DNA from: an uncultured Erysipelotrichaceae bacterium
Lineage (GTDB): Bacteria > Bacillota_I > Bacilli_A > Erysipelotrichales > Coprobacillaceae
DNA length: 5,257 nucleotides
NCBI GenBank assembly: GCA_900550005.1
Contig: URQL01000131.1
Coordinates: forward strand, 1 to 5,257
Direction of reading: 5' to 3'
A model generated the notes under the pieces. The model ran no database searches and was not told where the DNA came from. It saw nothing but the letters and a program-made list of their open reading frames with translations. Position numbers and translations under genes: made by a program. This document shows, piece by piece, positions 1-5,257 of this stretch. Positions within the stretch are counted from its first letter, which is position 1. Each line of letters begins with the position of its first letter.

Positions 1-475
1 TGATTATGAAACATATTCCAGCTCTTAAAAATGATGTGGAAAATATATTAACTAACAAATAAATTATTAATTCAAAATATGTAATTAAATTTAATTCTGT
101 AAATAATCCGATTTGATAAAATTTAAACACTACAAATAATGACAAAAGAAAAATAAATATATTCAAAATTACATAAAATATAGTTTGTGCTAATGCATAT
201 TGAAAATTACTTATTCCAGCGAGTTTTAATTCGATATCTTTACCCTGAACTATTTCTCGATAATATTCAAAATTAACACCTACAATAACATTTAATATAC
301 AACATGCTAATAAATAATTTAATACCGCACCACCTCTATCTAATAAGGATACATTTTGATTTACTAACATTAAATAAATTGGTAAGACCTGCAATAAAGA
401 CATAACAAATTGTGAAATTATTTCAGTAAAATTTCGTTTATAAAAATAATAATTTTTTAAAAATATTCCTCTCAT
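1..475 (-). CDS. ABC-2-like transporter membrane protein, second of two (3' end outside window)
   Basis: From ATG 475 the frame stays open for 158 codons to base 1, so the C-terminus is missing. Membrane segments are seen near residues 20-38, 50-67, 94-117 and 133-149. The layout parallels the preceding membrane protein: basic N-terminus (FLKNYYFYKRN), a first span with VLPIYL at 30-35 against ILPVIL in the neighbour, and a loop QGKDIELKLAGIS (77-89) like its GSEKINDVMLSRTS. The two are probably diverged paralogues forming a heterodimeric channel with the ATPase. The start overlaps the preceding stop as ATGA (4 nt), with GGAGG at 482-486, 6 nt upstream, so the start is well supported. This reading frame begins too close to the window edge to be judged whole; about a third of a usual ABC-2 subunit should lie outside. 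Confidence 0.82.
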   Translation of the reverse strand, partial: MRGIFLKNYYFYKRNFTEIISQFVMSLLQVLPIYLMLVNQNVSLLDRGGAVLNYLLACCILNVIVGVNFEYYREIVQGKDIELKLAGISNFQYALAQTIFYVILNIFIFLLSLFVVFKFYQIGLFTELNLITYFELIIYLLVNIFSTSFLRAGICFII

Positions 476-1185
476 TTTCTTCCTCCACTTTTAATATATA
501 CATATATTGTTCCATTTAACCATATCAAAACTAAAGCTAAACAAATCATATAAGAAAAAAGAAAATATATTAAATTATTAAAGTCATTGCTAATAGAATA
601 ACTAAAAATATACGTTATTGGTATCAATAAAGATATTTTAGATAAAATCAAGGGTAATATTGTATAGCTATAAGTTACTCCTACCAAAATATAAATAAAA
701 TCCATAGACACATTAAATTTGTTAAAATAGTTTTTAAACCTCAACTCAAAAATAAAAGTTATTAACATCATCAAGAAATTACACAAGATCATAAAAAAAC
801 TAGAAACAATTACTTTACCCATATTAAAACTAAGATGATAAATTAAAGAATAAATTATCAATGTATAAATATAGGAAGGAATAAAAGCAATATTTAGGGC
901 TAAATTTTCATACAAATTATATTTAATTAATGAAGTTCGTGACAACATAACATCATTTATCTTTTCAGAGCCAAAGGCTTTCATTTTCATATTAACTGAT
1001 TCAAAAGCAGAAAAATAAAAAAATGACCATAAGCACAAATTTAATGTCAAATTAGGATTAGTATCATTATAATTATGCTGTACTAATATAACCGGTAATA
1101 TTTTTACTACAGGAGAGACAATATACATTTTGATTAATAACCATCTATTACGGAAAATTCTTTTTAAAAATAATTTAATCATCAT
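472..1185 (-). CDS. ABC-2-like transporter membrane protein, first of two
   Basis: This 237-residue protein is very hydrophobic, with about six membrane segments near residues 16-35, 46-63, 97-118, 124-147, 162-197 (one long or two short spans) and 204-229. A polar loop with GSEKINDVMLSRTS (72-85) sits after the second segment, the place where ABC-2 permeases carry their short amphipathic coupling helix. The N-terminus is basic (KLFLKRIFRNR), as usual for this type. It lies directly after the ATPase gene and overlaps it by 11 nt, so it is its likely membrane partner. ATG 1185 and ATG 1182 are both possible starts; AAGGA (1191-1195) is 5 nt from the first and 8 nt from the second, which slightly favours 1182 (236 residues). 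No extra domains are seen. The cargo is not readable from the sequence; by context it is the modified peptide, either exported or expelled for self-protection. Confidence 0.85.
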   Translation of the reverse strand: MMIKLFLKRIFRNRWLLIKMYIVSPVVKILPVILVQHNYNDTNPNLTLNLCLWSFFYFSAFESVNMKMKAFGSEKINDVMLSRTSLIKYNLYENLALNIAFIPSYIYTLIIYSLIYHLSFNMGKVIVSSFFMILCNFLMMLITFIFELRFKNYFNKFNVSMDFIYILVGVTYSYTILPLILSKISLLIPITYIFSYSISNDFNNLIYFLFSYMICLALVLIWLNGTIYVYIKSGGRK

Positions 1186-2092
1186 TTCTATCCTTGTTTG
1201 TTACAAGATAAATAAATATATCTTCTAATTCTAATTTTCTCAATGTATATTGTTCTATATAATTTTTTCTTATTATTTTAAATTGCTCATCTAAAACTAC
1301 AATTCGATTATGATCCTTTTCTTTCATTGAATAATACTTATAACCTTTTTCTTCAATCTCTTCAAGATATTCTTTATAAATATCATCATTTACATATAAA
1401 TCATAAATATTGTTACAATATAATTCTTTTAATGTTCGTAATTTACCACTATAAATAACTTTCCCACTATTAACAACAATAACCTTATTACATAATTTCT
1501 CCACTTCATTCATGGCATGTGTTGCAATAATGATTGTTATTTGATATCTTTGCTTAATTGATAACAATAACTGGTAGATTTCCATTTTAGATACAGGATC
1601 CATACCACTCGTAGGTTCATCTAATATTAACAGAGGAAACTCAGCAATTAATACTTTAGCAATATTTAACTTTTGTTTCATACCTGTAGAATAAGAACTA
1701 ACCAACATATTCTCTTTACCTTGTAATCCTACTTCAGCCATTATTTTTTCTATTTCATTTACAGATTTTTTTATTTTATATAGTTTTGTATAAAACATTA
1801 TATTTTCTAATGCTGATAGATCATCATATAATTGATTTGAATTTAAAATTAATCCGATATGAACATCATTTTTTCTATTATCATAAACCATAGATTTACT
1901 ATTCACCATTACTTTTTTATATGAAGTAGGTTTAATTAAGCCACAAATGATTTTAACTAGAGTTGTTTTCCCTGCTCCATTTGGACCAATTAATCCAACA
2001 ATGTCCCCTTTATCAATTTTAAAAGATACCTGATCTAACGATTTATAGCTATTTCCTTTATATTTCATCGATACATTTTCTAATTCAATCAC
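1175..2092 (-). CDS. ABC transporter ATP-binding protein (ABC-2 exporter type)
   Basis: This 305-residue ATPase has all nucleotide-binding motifs: Walker A GPNGAGKTT (36-44), signature YSTGMKQKL (134-142, a TG variant of LSGGQ), Walker B LLILDEPTSGMD (154-165) and the switch histidine H192 (ATHAM). The Q-loop glutamine appears replaced by Asn84 (GLILNSNQLYDDLS). About 85 residues follow the nucleotide-binding domain and end with LELEDIFIYL (about 288-297), a common C-terminal feature of drug and bacteriocin exporters or immunity transporters of the DrrA/BcrA kind. It would power the two membrane proteins encoded directly downstream. It has no peptidase domain, so it cannot itself cleave a leader. 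GTG 2092 is the start, with GGAGG 9 nt upstream (2102-2106). An 18-nt gap separates it from the radical SAM gene, the only gap in this operon, and it overlaps the next gene by 11 nt. Confidence 0.95.
   Translation of the reverse strand: MIELENVSMKYKGNSYKSLDQVSFKIDKGDIVGLIGPNGAGKTTLVKIICGLIKPTSYKKVMVNSKSMVYDNRKNDVHIGLILNSNQLYDDLSALENIMFYTKLYKIKKSVNEIEKIMAEVGLQGKENMLVSSYSTGMKQKLNIAKVLIAEFPLLILDEPTSGMDPVSKMEIYQLLLSIKQRYQITIIIATHAMNEVEKLCNKVIVVNSGKVIYSGKLRTLKELYCNNIYDLYVNDDIYKEYLEEIEEKGYKYYSMKEKDHNRIVVLDEQFKIIRKNYIEQYTLRKLELEDIFIYLVTNKDRNDD
1191..1195 (-). promoter_or_regulatory. Ribosome binding site of the first membrane protein gene
   Basis: AAGGA lies inside the end of the ATPase gene, 5 nt before ATG 1185 and 8 nt before ATG 1182. 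It leaves two adjacent starts possible, with the second slightly better spaced. Confidence 0.55.
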
Positions 2093-2101
2093 TGTTAATC
2101 G

Positions 2102-2106
2102 CCTCC
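2102..2106 (-). promoter_or_regulatory. Ribosome binding site of the ABC ATPase gene
   Basis: GGAGG lies 9 nt before GTG 2092, in the single 18-nt gap of the operon. It supports a GTG start, which places Walker A at the usual distance (residue 36) from the N-terminus. Confidence 0.8.
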
Positions 2107-2110
2107 ATTA

Positions 2111-2971
2111 TTAATTCAACCTTAACATTCCATATTTATCCATTTTGCTTGAAATTATTTGTTTACATAATGAATCGTAATTTTCACATATATGACTTAA
2201 AGATAAATTGTTTAATTGATTTTCTAAAAAAAATATATTTTTCTCTAAATCAAACCAAACAGGAACTGAAAATAATCCATTATCTATTTTTAAAGAAAGT
2301 GCATAAGTATCAAGATCAAAATTACTAATAATTGGTATTTTGTAAAATAACATTTCACGTAATATCAGGATTTGTTGAGATAATTCTTCTATCTCAATTT
2401 CACTTAATTTTAACAAAGGATTATCACTTTCAACTATATTAATCTTGATATAAGCAATCTCTCCTTTTAAATCATTATCTATTATAAACTTGAAAATATT
2501 TTCTCTAAACAAATTTAAATTTATTTTAGTAATAACCATATTCAATTTTATCTTAACGTTATATTCAATGCATTTTTTAATATTTGACAAAATAATTCGA
2601 TATTTATGAGCATCAACCTTTCTTTGTGTAAACATAATTTTTTCATCACCATCAATACTGAAAGTTATATCATTAATGAGTTTTAAATAATTTTCATTTA
2701 TAGGTATTGTTCCATTAGTCAAAATTGATACTTTTATTTTGTATTTATTACACACTTCAAGATATTTATAAAAATATTTATCCAAAAGTGGTTCTCCTCC
2801 CGTAAAAGTTATATTTTCAATTCCTTCTCTAACCATTTTTAAACATATATCATCGATTATCCTGTAATTGTCTTCTTTTCCTGTTATTTTTCTTTTTTCA
2901 CCACGATAACAATAAACACATTCTAAATTGCAAATATTATTTACATAGACGTTTACATTATTTACTTTCAT
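2111..2971 (-). CDS. Radical SAM enzyme without SPASM cysteine cluster
   Basis: From ATG 2971 this is a 286-residue protein. Near the N-terminus it has CNLECVYC (C14, C18, C21; CX3CX2C), then FTGGEP at 56-61, ILTNGT at 83-88 and FSIDGD at 104-109, the usual strand order of a radical SAM partial barrel. It is shorter than SPASM enzymes. After the barrel (about residue 215) there is a hairpin-like piece reading WFDLEKNIFFLENQ (239-252), where the SPASM/Twitch domain would sit, but no cysteine cluster; only C262 and C269 remain. So it probably binds only the SAM cluster. The reading frame extends 6 codons further to TTG 2989, but that TTG lies on the GGAGG ribosome binding site (2983-2987), so ATG 2971 is preferred, with an 11-nt spacer. 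It overlaps the gene before it by 14 nt. Its reaction is unknown; by context it modifies the same peptide or works with the degenerate partner encoded just upstream. Confidence 0.87.
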   Translation of the reverse strand: MKVNNVNVYVNNICNLECVYCYRGEKRKITGKEDNYRIIDDICLKMVREGIENITFTGGEPLLDKYFYKYLEVCNKYKIKVSILTNGTIPINENYLKLINDITFSIDGDEKIMFTQRKVDAHKYRIILSNIKKCIEYNVKIKLNMVITKINLNLFRENIFKFIIDNDLKGEIAYIKINIVESDNPLLKLSEIEIEELSQQILILREMLFYKIPIISNFDLDTYALSLKIDNGLFSVPVWFDLEKNIFFLENQLNNLSLSHICENYDSLCKQIISSKMDKYGMLRLN

Positions 2972-3788
2972 ATTCCAATATACCTCCAATTGGGAAAAAT
3001 AAAAATGGCCATTTGATCACATAACGATTATAAATATTTTTTTGAAGTGCTATATAATTGTCAATAACAATATGAAAATCTTTATTTATATTAATTGATT
3101 TACCATTAAAAAAACCTAATAGATATTTACTGTTCGAAATTGAGTAAGGAAATAATTCTCCATTTTTATTAATTCTGAGTATTTTTGGATTTTTTGTTTT
3201 TGAACTCTTACATACAAAACCAAAACATAAATTTAAGCAGCAAGGATTAGTTAAACACAATTGAGTCATATAAGTATCCCAATAATAATTTACTTTAACA
3301 ATATGAGATAATTCTTTCATTTTATTACTTAGCCTTTTAAATCCCAAAATATTATATGGATCTACATGATTGATTTTTATTAAAATCATTTTATTTTTTA
3401 ATTCGACAACATTTCTTTCAATTTCATTTTCTAAAATGTCACACTCTTTTTCATGTTCTAGATTATATTCAAAAACACAAATATCATTGAAATGTGCATC
3501 TGTTTTACCTAATTTATAATCAGACACATAAGTAACATTTTTTATTGTATTCACTCTATATTTAGTAGTATATACAATAAAAATAATTGAACTATTTTGC
3601 ATTACATAATTATCAAATTCCTTATTCAAAAGATTCTCATAAATATTATGTAAAACAATATATCGAATATTTCTCATAATAGAAAAGCTACACAATACTT
3701 TTACTTTATCAATACTATCGATTTTATATTCAACTTCTAATACACATTCTTCTGACGAAGTATAATAAATATCATTATTCATAAGCAC
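2958..3788 (-). CDS. Unrecognised 276-aa protein; possible degenerate radical SAM/SPASM partner
   Basis: I do not recognise this protein as a named family. It lacks CX3CX2C and GGEP, so it should not be a working radical SAM enzyme. Residues 41-90 and 127-170 show alternating strands and helices like a worn half-barrel. A cysteine cluster follows: C178, C183, C184, C188 and C193, containing CCLNLCFGFVC. Next comes ILRINKNGELFPY at 203-215 and LLGFFNG at 223-229, which parallels the SPASM pattern Id-nGd-yPC...lG-i, with Tyr215 in place of the ligand cysteine. Three more cysteines lie at 33, 104 and 116. The tail (247-276) is aromatic and hydrophobic. No signal peptide is seen. The GTG at 3788 has AAAGGA 8 nt upstream; ATG 3782 would give a 274-residue protein but a 14-nt spacer. 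It overlaps the SPASM enzyme gene by 14 nt and the next radical SAM gene by 14 nt, which suggests a partner of one of them. The degenerate-SPASM reading is inference. Confidence 0.8.
   Translation of the reverse strand: MLMNNDIYYTSSEECVLEVEYKIDSIDKVKVLCSFSIMRNIRYIVLHNIYENLLNKEFDNYVMQNSSIIFIVYTTKYRVNTIKNVTYVSDYKLGKTDAHFNDICVFEYNLEHEKECDILENEIERNVVELKNKMILIKINHVDPYNILGFKRLSNKMKELSHIVKVNYYWDTYMTQLCLTNPCCLNLCFGFVCKSSKTKNPKILRINKNGELFPYSISNSKYLLGFFNGKSININKDFHIVIDNYIALQKNIYNRYVIKWPFLFFPIGGILEYESK
2983..2987 (-). promoter_or_regulatory. Ribosome binding site of the second radical SAM gene
   Basis: GGAGG sits inside the end of the 276-aa protein gene, 11 nt before ATG 2971. The in-frame TTG at 2989 overlaps this site, so it cannot be the start served by it. 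This fixes the protein at 286 residues. Confidence 0.75.
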
Positions 3789-4902
3789 AATTTGGATCCT
3801 TTCTTAAAATATCATTAAACCTTAAATAAGCATTTCCCATACATCCTGTACTACACATTTTATTTTTGCAACTTCCACACTCTTTTTTATCTTTCCGTTC
3901 AATGTTACTCAAATATACCAGTTTTTCACAATTCCATATTTCATCAAATGGATCATATATAGTTCCAACTTTAAAATTTGAAAACTTTAAAAAATCACAT
4001 GGATATATATCCCCATTTGCATCAATATTTAATTTAAGATTTCCAGCAACACATTTTATACGAAAGCCTCTATTAGCCAAATTGTAATCATAATCTTTAT
4101 CATCATATAATGTATTCTTATAACCTAGATGATTTTTTTCAATTCTTATCTTTTTCTTTCTATTAAACATTTCAATACAATTATTCATTTCTTCATAAAT
4201 AACATCTCCAAATTCTATCATGTCTAAACCTTTGGAATCTCCAAAAGGTGTCATAACAGTTACCCCAAATGATGAAACATTATAATCATGTAGAAATTTA
4301 TACATTTCAAATATTCCATTTACATTTGTTTCAGTAATCACCATTTGCACTCGAACATTCTTTATTTGATACCTACCAAGATTACATAAGGCTCTAAGAG
4401 CATAATCAAAACTTTTTTCTCCGCGTTGATCATTATTTATTTTTTTATCGCTTGAATCAAGACTAATCTTAATACGAATTTTATCTTGATTTGCACTACT
4501 CATTATTTTTACGATTTCTTCAGTAATACCACTACCATTAGTTACAACTTCAACAAATATATTTTTTTCAATCAAATACTTTAATATTTCTTTAAAGTGA
4601 GGGTGAATTGACGGTTCACCACCTCTTAAAGTTACATAAATTGGATTACAAGAATCTATAAACTCAAGAACCTTTTTATAGTCAGCAATTACACTATTTT
4701 GTTTTTTAAAAGAACTTGTACCTGCACTACAAAAATAACAATTCAAATTACAATAATTAACTAAATCCCATGTAATGATTAATGGATGGTTAAATCTAAT
4801 ACCTTTATCAAAGCTGATAGAAGCCATATATTTGATAAAAGCATCAGGTTGATAAATATATTTGCTTTGAAAATCTTGAACTCTTTTTTTAACGCTATTC
4901 AC
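3775..4902 (-). CDS. Radical SAM/SPASM enzyme, probable peptide maturase
   Basis: This complete 375-residue protein shows the radical SAM core: CNLNCYFC (C51, C55, C58; CX3CX2C) ligates the [4Fe-4S] cluster that cleaves S-adenosylmethionine. It is followed by RGGEPS at 93-98 (SAM-binding GGEP), VVTNG at 119-123 and a conserved SLDSS at 148-152. The C-terminal SPASM domain is complete: C284-X12-G297-X4-C302 (reading NGDIYPC), then C342-X2-C345-X4-C350-X3-C354 and C372, enough for two auxiliary clusters. The spacing is X4 where X5 is usual. Length is typical of SPASM peptide maturases such as PqqE, AlbA and MftC. The GTG start at 4902 overlaps the RRE gene by 8 nt (GTGAATAG) and has GGGGTG 7 nt upstream; no ATG lies nearby. 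Inferred role: modification of the RRE-bound precursor in the cytoplasm. SPASM enzymes also act on proteins and on heme biosynthesis, so the peptide substrate comes from context. Confidence 0.88.
   Translation of the reverse strand: MNSVKKRVQDFQSKYIYQPDAFIKYMASISFDKGIRFNHPLIITWDLVNYCNLNCYFCSAGTSSFKKQNSVIADYKKVLEFIDSCNPIYVTLRGGEPSIHPHFKEILKYLIEKNIFVEVVTNGSGITEEIVKIMSSANQDKIRIKISLDSSDKKINNDQRGEKSFDYALRALCNLGRYQIKNVRVQMVITETNVNGIFEMYKFLHDYNVSSFGVTVMTPFGDSKGLDMIEFGDVIYEEMNNCIEMFNRKKKIRIEKNHLGYKNTLYDDKDYDYNLANRGFRIKCVAGNLKLNIDANGDIYPCDFLKFSNFKVGTIYDPFDEIWNCEKLVYLSNIERKDKKECGSCKNKMCSTGCMGNAYLRFNDILRKDPNCAYE
3797..3802 (-). promoter_or_regulatory. Ribosome binding site of the 276-aa protein gene
   Basis: AAAGGA lies 8 nt before GTG 3788 but 14 nt before ATG 3782. 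The spacing favours the GTG start. The site is inside the last codons of the SPASM enzyme gene. Confidence 0.6.
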
Positions 4903-5107
4903 TAACTAGCACCCCATTCTTTATTAAGAAAAAGCAATTTTTCATATCGTTCTTTGTCATATTATTATTACCCACATTAATTAATTCCAAAATAGGTAGA
5001 AATTCTAAATCTATAATGTATGTAGTTTGATTATCGCATCTAAATAGATAAATCTGAGAATCAAAAACAGTATATATAAAATTATTAATAACTTTCAATT
5101 TTAACAT
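4895..5107 (-). CDS. PqqD-like small protein, probable RiPP recognition element (RRE)
   Basis: This 70-residue protein has the size and predicted fold of stand-alone RRE/PqqD proteins, which are winged helix-turn-helix domains that bind the leader of a precursor peptide and present it to a radical SAM enzyme. Three short beta-type strands can be seen near residues 10-14, 18-23 and 28-33 (ending in YIID). A helix follows at about 36-45 (LPILELINV), then a second helix at about 51-63 leading into a terminal GVLVSE, the usual ending of this fold. There is no signal peptide, membrane segment or Gly-Gly leader motif, so I do not read it as the precursor itself. It lies between two SPASM enzyme genes and overlaps both (7 nt upstream, 8 nt downstream), as PqqD/PqqE-type pairs often do. 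The fold call rests on pattern and context, not on a search. The start is uncertain: ATG 5107 has a G-run only 1 nt upstream, and TTG at 5098 would be better spaced. Confidence 0.62.
   Translation of the reverse strand: MLKLKVINNFIYTVFDSQIYLFRCDNQTTYIIDLEFLPILELINVGNNNMTKNDMKNCFFLIKNGVLVSE
4910..4915 (-). promoter_or_regulatory. Ribosome binding site of the SPASM enzyme gene
   Basis: GGGGTG, one mismatch from GGAGGTG, lies 7 nt before GTG 4902 and inside the last codons of the RRE gene. It decides the GTG start, since no ATG is near. Confidence 0.6.
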
Positions 5108-5257
5108 TCCCCCAATCTATAGCAATAAACCATGTCACGTTCACACAAATCCCCACTCATTAAAAAAGCCCTTGCTCTGCAACCATGATTACAGTCTTGA
5201 TACCTATTACATTCTGTATGTTTACACCCAACGTTATTAAATGTACTTATAAATTGT
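5101..5257 (-). CDS. Radical SAM/SPASM peptide maturase, C-terminal fragment (5' part outside window)
   Basis: Only the last 51 codons and the TAA stop (5101-5103) are in the window; the frame is open to the upper edge. The visible tail carries eight cysteines. In fragment numbering C11, C16, C22 and C26 form CX4C-X5-CX3C, followed by a stretch reading GCRARAFLMSGD and a later D41...C45. This matches the end of a SPASM domain, which binds auxiliary [4Fe-4S] clusters, and the GCRxxAFxxxGDxxxxDxxC layout resembles PqqE and related peptide-modifying enzymes. C38 and C51 (the last residue) are extra cysteines. The radical SAM core itself (CX3CX2C) is not visible, so that part is inferred from the SPASM tail and from the PqqD-like gene that starts inside its last codons (7-nt overlap). 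Likely role: oxidative cross-linking or other modification of a ribosomally made peptide. The substrate is unknown. Confidence 0.85.
   Translation of the reverse strand, partial: QFISTFNNVGCKHTECNRYQDCNHGCRARAFLMSGDLCERDMVYCYRLGEC
5109..5113 (-). promoter_or_regulatory. G-run near the start of the RRE gene
   Basis: GGGGG lies only 1 nt before ATG 5107, too close for normal initiation, and 10 nt before an in-frame TTG at 5098. An in-frame TAG lies just upstream of ATG 5107, so no longer form exists. Either initiation depends on ribosomes ending the upstream gene at 5101, or the real start is TTG 5098, giving a 67-residue protein. Confidence 0.4.

Noticed and set aside
2093..2110. Terminator or promoter between the radical SAM and ATPase genes.
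   Set aside because: The gap is 18 nt, holds the ribosome binding site of the ATPase gene and has no hairpin or T-run.
2972..2989. Longer form of the second radical SAM protein starting at TTG 2989.
   Set aside because: The TTG overlaps the GGAGG ribosome binding site itself; ATG 2971 is served by that site.
2958..3788. The 276-aa protein as a broken (pseudogene) radical SAM gene.
   Set aside because: The frame is intact, has its own ribosome binding site and coupled overlaps on both sides, and keeps a dense cysteine cluster, all of which suggest a maintained gene.
3866..4087. A 73-codon open frame on the plus strand.
   Set aside because: It lies wholly inside the SPASM enzyme gene, opposite its conserved cysteine region, has no clear ribosome binding site and no recognisable pattern; it is a shadow of the coding strand.
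4895..5107. The 70-residue protein as the precursor peptide of the system.
   Set aside because: It has only two cysteines, no Gly-Gly or repeat-rich core and an ordered strand/helix pattern ending like a winged-helix domain, so an RRE fits better.
1..5257. CRISPR arrays, tRNA or rRNA genes, insertion sequences.
   Set aside because: No regularly spaced repeats, cloverleaf sequences, transposase motifs or terminal inverted repeats were seen; coding sequence fills nearly the whole window.

Overview
The window is a very AT-rich stretch (about a quarter G+C by eye) in which every supported gene lies on the minus strand, so transcription runs from high to low coordinates. The composition, the strong purine-rich ribosome binding sites (GGAGG types), the frequent GTG starts and the use of TGG for Trp fit a low-G+C Firmicute (Clostridia or Bacilli). 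I cannot name a species from the sequence.

In transcription order the window holds: (1) 5101-5257, the C-terminal tail of a radical SAM enzyme, consisting of a PqqE-like SPASM cysteine cluster and open at the window edge; (2) 4895-5107, a 70-residue PqqD-like protein, probably a RiPP precursor recognition element (RRE); (3) 3775-4902, a complete radical SAM/SPASM enzyme; (4) 2958-3788, an unrecognised 276-residue protein that looks like a degenerate SPASM/radical SAM partner with its own cysteine cluster; (5) 2111-2971, a second complete radical SAM enzyme without a SPASM cysteine cluster; (6) 1175-2092, an ABC transporter ATPase; (7) 472-1185 and (8) 1-475 (truncated by the window edge), two related ABC-2-like membrane proteins.

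All junctions overlap by 4 to 14 nt except one 18-nt gap before the ATPase gene. There is therefore no room for internal promoters or terminators between genes, and the eight genes form one tight, probably translationally coupled operon. The promoter must lie beyond 5257 and the end of the operon below 1.

Together this reads as a ribosomally made peptide (RiPP) modification and export operon. The RRE would hold the leader of a precursor peptide, two SPASM enzymes, a third radical SAM enzyme and a possible catalytically dead partner would modify the core, and a heterodimeric ABC exporter would move the product out or give immunity. No precursor peptide gene and no peptidase are visible; the precursor is most likely just upstream of 5257. 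Three radical SAM enzymes plus a degenerate partner around one RRE is the unusual part. I do not recognise the exact system.
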